64,000 nucleotides of DNA, from NCBI RefSeq assembly GCF_037975245.1, contig NC_092580.1:3758501-3822500 (forward strand), written 5' to 3'. Under the pieces are notes generated by a model. That model did no database searches. It had not been told where the DNA came from and was given only the letters and a program-made list of their open reading frames with translations. Of the stretch, positions 61,501-64,000 are shown piece by piece. Every line of letters begins with the position of its first letter. Within the stretch, counting starts at the first letter, position 1. A program made the translations under genes and the position numbers. The DNA comes from Apostichopus japonicus. Lineage: Eukaryota; Echinodermata; Holothuroidea; Aspidochirotida; Stichopodidae.

Positions 61501-63690
61501 TCCCCCCCCCCCCCTAACAGCCTACTCAGAAATTCAACACAAGCAAGCCACTATTGGAACCCATCAACTTAAAGGTAAGTACAAAGTAAATATAACCTTC
61601 TGACAGTGGATATCACCAGTGAATCTGGCAGGCAGTGGGCTAGCCTTATTTTCAATATTGTAAAAAATCAACCAATAAGCTTAATCAAATAATAACTATG
61701 CTCTTTTTGATTTACTCAAATTTTCCTTTAATTATCTTCTTTGCTGATTTCTAATTTATATTGAATGAGACCTGGGTGTGATCCGGGTGGTACTGTGGCT
61801 ACTGATCCCCCCCCCCCCCAAACCTCCTTTGCAGAGTGGGATTGTCGTCAACTTTGGGATGGCTAGCTCTGTTGGTAAAATTGCTGGTCGCTGCTTTGAA
61901 ATGCACTTTAGCTGACAATCCTTTCCTTCTATCCAACAAAAAGCTTTCTTCAGTTTAAGGTAGTTGTGGAATAACGAAACAAGTTCATTATAGATGTCCT
62001 TTATCCACAAAGTGTTGAACTTGTTTGTACATGAAGCATTTTCAAGACTATTTGTGTGACTCTTTCCATATTAAAGTGTGTTTATCAATGTGCTTCTCTA
62101 AATTGATTAAAAACTTGAATTCCTAATTTGGTTGACCATTGAACCAGATTTCAAGAGTCTCAAGTCTCAGTGGGGATATTGAATTGAACAGGTGTTCTCT
62201 GTCCAGTACATTGGTTAAAATTGATCACTCTTGTCCATCAGTATTCAGCTATGAGTGGTTTCAAGGAGGGTACTTGTCTATGTAGTTCAATTCTATATAT
62301 ATGATGACTAGATAGTCTCATCATTACATGATGGCATATCAGGACAGATTGCTAGAGTATCAAGCAAAGCAACTAGTCATCCACTAGAAAAGAGATAGAG
62401 ATTGAAGTCAAATCCTGCTAAACACAGGAAAGAAACCTGATATGGTAACTGATGATATGTGATAGTGGAAGGGGGGGGGGGGGTGGTTGGTTCTATATAC
62501 AAGAAGGGTATGGAAGTAATGTTTCATTTTCATTGCCTGAACTAGATTTTGCAACTGTGAGGGTGAGTGGTAACAAGAGTATAGTAAATTGCTGCACAAG
62601 AGAATGGTTACCCATAGCATCAATGCCCTGCATAATAATCTATGCTAGTGCTTACCAGAAGTAAACTGTTTGTCTGCTGAATTTTTCATCCTGTGGTTAA
62701 AGGAAAGATGGAAAACTGACTGATAATTGGTAAATAATGCCTAAAATATCAATCACTCAGAATTGTACCATATTTATACCGCCATAGCTTTTCACTAACT
62801 GAAATATATTATTTATACTCTTAGATGTTGGAATACCTTTTGGATAAAAGACTGTCCCCATCTTTGGGAACCCTTTATGGACCTCATCTAACCTGCCATC
62901 TGTCTCTGGTCCAGGCTCACTTGATGGTCTCATTGTCAGAGACCATCCATGCCTTACCTGACCAGGAGGATGTTAATTTGTGAGTATTTATACCAGCATA
63001 TGCTATTGACCAGGTCATCCTTTCCACCACCTCTACCTCATCACCATTGATTTCTTATAGTCTACCTTACAAATGTTAATCCAGCTGAACCAGTGCATCA
63101 TTACCTAACATTCAGGTCTTTAATTCAACTTTTTTGTAAGATTCAGGTTCAGGAGTTGCTTAGTATTACGTGATAAGTTTTTGTTTATTTCTACTATTTT
63201 GTGATAAATGTATGCAATGATTACATAATTATACTGTAATTTCGAAATAAGTAAAATCAAAGAGACTGCAAAAAGCAGTATGAGTACGTTACCTATAATA
63301 CAAGTACAATATCAGTGCAGTATATGCACAATCAAAAAAACACAAGAGCTTTTTTTTTCATGAAAGCATTTCTTTCACAGCAATGATTCAAACCTGATCA
63401 GTTATGAATAAGCAACAGTAAAGAAATTGCTGGTGCTATCGTAAGTCAAGTTTGGTCAAAAATAACTACCAGTGTTGACATTTTTGTGAGGCTCATATGT
63501 TTTATCATCTAAATATTCAGTTGCCGGAAATTTCTTTTTGTTTTCCTTGTTGAATTTAGCACCCCACAGGCACCTCAGAGGAAGCCGCCTAGCCCCACAT
63601 CCGTGAGCACACACAGTAGAGCTCCGACCTCTATCGTATCCAAGAAGGACAAGCAGACGGCACCCAGAGTAACTCTTAGAGATTGCGTGG
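26650..63690 (+). CDS. CFAP54: CFAP54, cilia- and flagella-associated protein 54 (46 exons placed, 3' incomplete)
   Basis: Forty-six coding exons join in phase to 7,141 nt, about 2,380 residues, against roughly 3,100 for human CFAP54. The remaining exons lie to the right of the window. CFAP54 (Chlamydomonas FAP54) is a scaffold of the C1d projection of the axonemal central pair. Its loss in mice causes ciliary dyskinesia. Identification rests on close similarity through the whole length: QCYGRYL, ICNYQLVL, LLWACMC, QCYYDC, NFARRALGKVNEL, MIFKRSVF, PWPRTAVEKLLSDMF, YVFAVAAYTATGEL, ALQAVVQCYGLLAP, VLAHRGGHWNLLQNACRA and AFRWWSEALDLIM. The protein is mostly helical, with one FN3-like domain near residues 890-1005. 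The start is the ATG at 26650, which lies upstream of the conserved N-terminus. No transmembrane segment or signal peptide was seen. Exon coordinates are in the block entries that follow. Confidence 0.96.
26918..27026. repeat. 54-bp tandem duplication in CFAP54 intron 1
   Basis: Two copies beginning GCCTTATAAGTTTAG at 26918 and 26972, each containing GGCCTAGTGGCC, a 12-bp imperfect palindrome. Confidence 0.85.
31539..34037. other. CFAP54 intron 8 (2.5 kb)
   Basis: No CFAP54 exon is missing here: exon 8 (NLKDSQS) joins exon 9 (QPWPRTAVEK) as in homologues. A minus-strand open frame at 32375-32653 contains VESESLHGEETVEKLEHEDK. Its charged composition looks protein-like, but I recognise no family and no supporting structure. 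Confidence 0.5.
34038..37025 (+). CDS. CFAP54: CFAP54 exons 9-11, residues 343-533
   Basis: Exons: 34038-34239, 36406-36617, 36866-37025. Exon 9 encodes PWPRTAVEKLLSDMFEGSAA, QFLAILETLADSTRR and TFSELFFAGLEI. Exon 10 encodes VVKFLKCAYNYEQWEVYDML. Exon 11 encodes DLKSLEILQVMEPL and a polar tail. All have counterparts in human CFAP54 in the same order. Intron 9 (34240-36405) is swollen by an inserted TIR element. Confidence 0.94.
34423..36053. mobile_element. hAT-like non-autonomous transposon in CFAP54 intron 9
   Basis: The left end TAGTGCTGTG is matched on the opposite strand by TAGGGCTGTG at the right end. Flanking octamers CTATTAAG (34415-34422) and CTATGAAG (36054-36061) agree at 7 of 8 positions. 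TAG-initial TIRs with an 8-bp duplication are diagnostic of the hAT superfamily. Next to both ends are clusters of the self-complementary word CGTTTAAACG, including a perfect 26-bp palindrome at 34434-34459. No transposase frame was found in 1,631 bp. A GC-rich patch (35890-35950) interrupts an otherwise AT-rich body. Confidence 0.8.
38107..42439 (+). CDS. CFAP54: CFAP54 exons 12-16, residues 534-811
   Basis: Exons: 38107-38183, 38907-39041, 40048-40195, 41064-41299, 42203-42439. Landmarks: LVLLAEIIFACSRDPAS, MIVDATLLIWSKCKAVFQKF, WIHILSIIQEVMYWCGIG followed by VTAEVAIRLALVLES, QLLLAREFLERALQGM, and LHLELLYMFHRVCLKLAGLL. Exon 14 ends in phase 1 and exon 15 starts in the matching phase (codon G/AT), so the two join directly. 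A splice-site-bounded segment between them at 40368-40470 does not fit the phase and is listed separately. Confidence 0.92.
40368..40470 (+). other. Possible alternative or poison exon in CFAP54 intron 14
   Basis: Acceptor TATTTTTCAG and donor AAAGT/GTAAGT bracket 103 nt. In phase 0 it is fully open (LLGKLLKMISSHLPLTDK, then KVKELEVQSESTK) and its end phase suits exon 15. However, exon 14 enters in phase 1, and in that phase a TAA appears after about 17 codons. It is either a cryptic segment, a nonsense-inducing cassette, or a real exon whose true partner was missed. Confidence 0.35.
42409..42830 (+). repeat. About 118-bp tandem repeat copying the CFAP54 exon 16 donor edge
   Basis: Copies begin with ACAGA near 42409, 42526, 42646 and 42763. 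The first lies in exon 16 itself (GAATGTCAGCTTCTTCTGG, then AGAATG/GTAAGACC). The second, wholly intronic, repeats GAATGTCAGCTTCTTCTGG and AGAATGGTAAGACC nearly exactly. The third and fourth are diverged and have lost or altered the GTAAG. Each unit also shares a GTCAATAAG(T/C)TCTTTTGACA block. Confidence 0.9.
43027..44988 (+). CDS. CFAP54: CFAP54 exons 17-20, residues 812-1017 (FN3-like domain)
   Basis: Exons: 43027-43191, 43776-43952, 44570-44662, 44806-44988. Exon 17 carries ACGKNLISKALFNMQKAL. Exon 18 carries ALTFITKAQEQEQKL, then a PPPPLLVCRMDKTMVFKPAP strand. Exons 19-20 complete a fibronectin-III-like sandwich: VAWYRIFARPF, VKVRLNDYNLPGTG, ELTVSGLTTNDRYVFAVAAY, then GSAVGDTSKPILA. The conserved Trp, the Leu-turn-Tyr-x-Phe and the closing strand are all present. 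Such a domain at this place is a feature of CFAP54. Confidence 0.95.
45434..47447 (+). CDS. CFAP54: CFAP54 exons 21-24, residues 1018-1233
   Basis: Exons: 45434-45576, 45975-46122, 46711-46866, 47247-47447. Landmarks: AAYQVGCYSIGLHASTVLWN, LLLRMFLSSIFINVDVSIRE, CERMLVALELAGWLNESNLA joined to ALQAVVQCYGLLAPLIYYKI, and LHHMLASITFYLAKVLRVWK. All align in order with human CFAP54 (LVALEL...ALQAVTQCYGLLAP; AKILRSW). Confidence 0.95.
48136..51722 (+). CDS. CFAP54: CFAP54 exons 25-31, residues 1234-1527
   Basis: Exons: 48136-48331, 48883-48975, 49458-49584, 49893-50007, 50510-50659, 51148-51252, 51625-51722. Exon 25 is highly charged, with a basic RRKRTKRQGQQ stretch, then LRALEAHILKLSKL. Exon 27 carries LVDIATEWCEETIHWLIR, exon 29 RRRKKKLQLLVHLRTNL, and exon 30 FEKLEVFFGEFYRTQRRKQR. 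Exon 29 has tandem acceptors (TAGCAG), so the product may carry or lack one Gln. Exon 27 uses a CT dinucleotide run as its polypyrimidine tract. Confidence 0.93.
49415..49446. repeat. (CT)n microsatellite at the exon 27 acceptor
   Basis: About 14 CT units with one CTAT break end 12 nt before exon 27 and form its polypyrimidine tract. Length changes here could affect splicing. Confidence 0.9.
50808..50895. repeat. Polypyrimidine tract followed by poly-G in CFAP54 intron 29
   Basis: About 75 nt of T and C (TTC-rich, ending in a run of T) turn abruptly into a run of about 12 G. This junction of strand-asymmetric homopolymers is unlike a retroposon tail. Confidence 0.85.
52247..56235 (+). CDS. 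CFAP54: CFAP54 exons 32-36, residues 1528-1902
   Basis: Exons: 52247-52461, 52844-53043, 54221-54445, 55026-55255, 55982-56235. Exon 32 carries SYLDNDWFTFDTVGTLLVGW. Exon 33 carries a PPPPDD linker and SLSKSFSYLKKAV. Exon 34 carries VLAHRGGHWNLLQNACRAMW, the best-conserved block of the C-terminal half, and PFYLAVDCLLDMMIRLQ. Exon 35 carries RLVVRVMEMLYYEQQWERLA. Exon 36 carries LSPVLVQAQRKLVSRV. The intervening polar regions are poorly conserved. Confidence 0.94.
53044..54220. other. CFAP54 intron 33
   Basis: No exon or repeat recognised. Exons 33 and 34 join in phase 0 without missing conserved sequence. Confidence 0.5.
54829..54870. repeat. (CCCCCTC)n array in CFAP54 intron 34
   Basis: Six or so 7-bp CCCCCTC units. 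The G-rich complementary strand (GAGGGGG repeats) could form a G-quadruplex. Confidence 0.9.
56240..56690. repeat. CACTTCATT-rich low-complexity stretch in CFAP54 intron 36
   Basis: Irregular repetition of CACTTCAT, TTCACCTCAT and CATCCACTT words over about 450 bp, without a fixed period. The pyrimidine/A bias keeps several frames open by chance; these are not genes. Confidence 0.75.
56932..60518 (+). CDS. CFAP54: CFAP54 exons 37-43, residues 1903-2267
   Basis: Exons: 56932-57087, 57579-57770, 58693-58780, 58926-59105, 59397-59664, 60069-60155, 60396-60518. Landmarks: SYTSRALQHSRKLLILYLAS, TKAEFRTIQEIQTPALPKSQ, AAQAMHELGNIHYHSGNIR joined to VAFRWWSEALDLIMSTEDTL, CGIWGCILGAVLATKIAQY, LRLDSCFLAAYLFKALFRTT, LTLYQYLTTYVCRDLQRAVD and VRILTDLGLYSEAFTVLSRL. 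The paired-helix LGNIHYHSGN then WW(S)EALD pattern is TPR-like. All junctions are in phase. Confidence 0.95.
57771..58692. other. CFAP54 intron 38
   Basis: No exon or repeat recognised. Confidence 0.5.
61521..63690 (+). CDS. CFAP54: CFAP54 exons 44-46, residues 2268-2380, gene continues off the window
   Basis: Exons: 61521-61574, 62825-62979, 63560-63690. Exon 44 (18 codons, QKFNTSKPLLEPINLK) follows an acceptor whose polypyrimidine tract is a run of 13 C. Exon 45 carries MLEYLLDKRLSPSLGTLYGP and SLVQAHLMVSLSETIHAL. Exon 46 is a Pro/Ser/Lys-rich linker (PQRKPPSPTSVSTHSRAP) ending RVTLRDCV with donor G/GTGAGT in phase 1. The next exon is outside the window. Exon 44 is short and the least certain of the set. 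Confidence 0.85.
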
Positions 63691-64000
63691 GTGAGTATTC
63701 ATGCCGCAAGGGAAGGGTCTGAACATTAGAAAAGTCTGTAACATTAGAAACATTAGAACATCAGAAACCAGTATCTGGTATTGCAAATCAAAATGCTGTG
63801 CAAATTAACCAAATATTTACACAAATCTAAAGATGTGGAGAGATTCCTTGGTTTGACCCTTGAAACAATTGGAAATTGATACTTTCATAAATAAAGTAGG
63901 GCTTGAAATTTGTGACAGCTTTGGAGTCCCCATGAAACTGGTGCATTCTTTCTTTTGTCTACTAACAATGGCAATGTTGAATGCAAAATATCAATAGCAA
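63691..64000. other. CFAP54 intron 46 (partial)
   Basis: No coding signal before the window ends. A small GAACATTAGAAA repetition lies near 63721-63760. Confidence 0.6.

Overview
This window reads as nuclear DNA of an animal. It holds two genes with many short exons and conventional GT-AG introns, set in AT-rich non-coding DNA full of microsatellites, long G or C homopolymers, minisatellites and fragments of non-LTR retrotransposons, a tRNA-derived SINE and terminal-inverted-repeat (TIR) DNA elements. The organism has a CFAP54 gene, hence motile cilia or flagella. Repeat style and protein divergence suggest a marine invertebrate deuterostome, perhaps an echinoderm such as a sea cucumber. That placement is a low-confidence impression, not a demonstrated fact.

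Layout: 1-6656 is gene-poor DNA downstream of PUS7L, with a decayed reverse-transcriptase fragment (436-626), a tandem array with a 150-180 bp period (about 3240-4500) and the 3' end of a LINE (5728-6020). 6657-22607 (minus) is PUS7L, a TruD-family RNA pseudouridine synthase, rebuilt here as seven coding exons that join without a frame break into 746 codons plus stop. 22608-26649 is the 4 kb gap between the divergently transcribed genes; it is largely filled by two TIR elements (23094-24086 and 24302-26052), the second holding a SINE and inverted 18-bp minisatellite arrays. 26650-63690 (plus) is CFAP54, a very large structural protein of the ciliary central apparatus. I could place 46 coding exons (7,141 coding nt, about 2,380 residues) that join in frame; the gene continues beyond the right edge. 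A 1.63 kb hAT-like element (34423-36053) sits in its intron 9.

The two genes act in unrelated processes (RNA modification and ciliary motility). A near-consensus RFX X-box lies 48 bp upstream of the CFAP54 ATG, as expected of a cilium gene. The most unusual structure is a set of intronic tandem repeats that copy an exon edge with its splice site: a 70-bp array beside PUS7L exon 6 (acceptor), a 118-bp array beside CFAP54 exon 16 (donor), and a duplication beside the PUS7L exon 1 donor. I found no operon, CRISPR, defence or biosynthetic system. The most novel items are the exon-edge repeats and the unassigned TIR elements, not a new multi-gene system.
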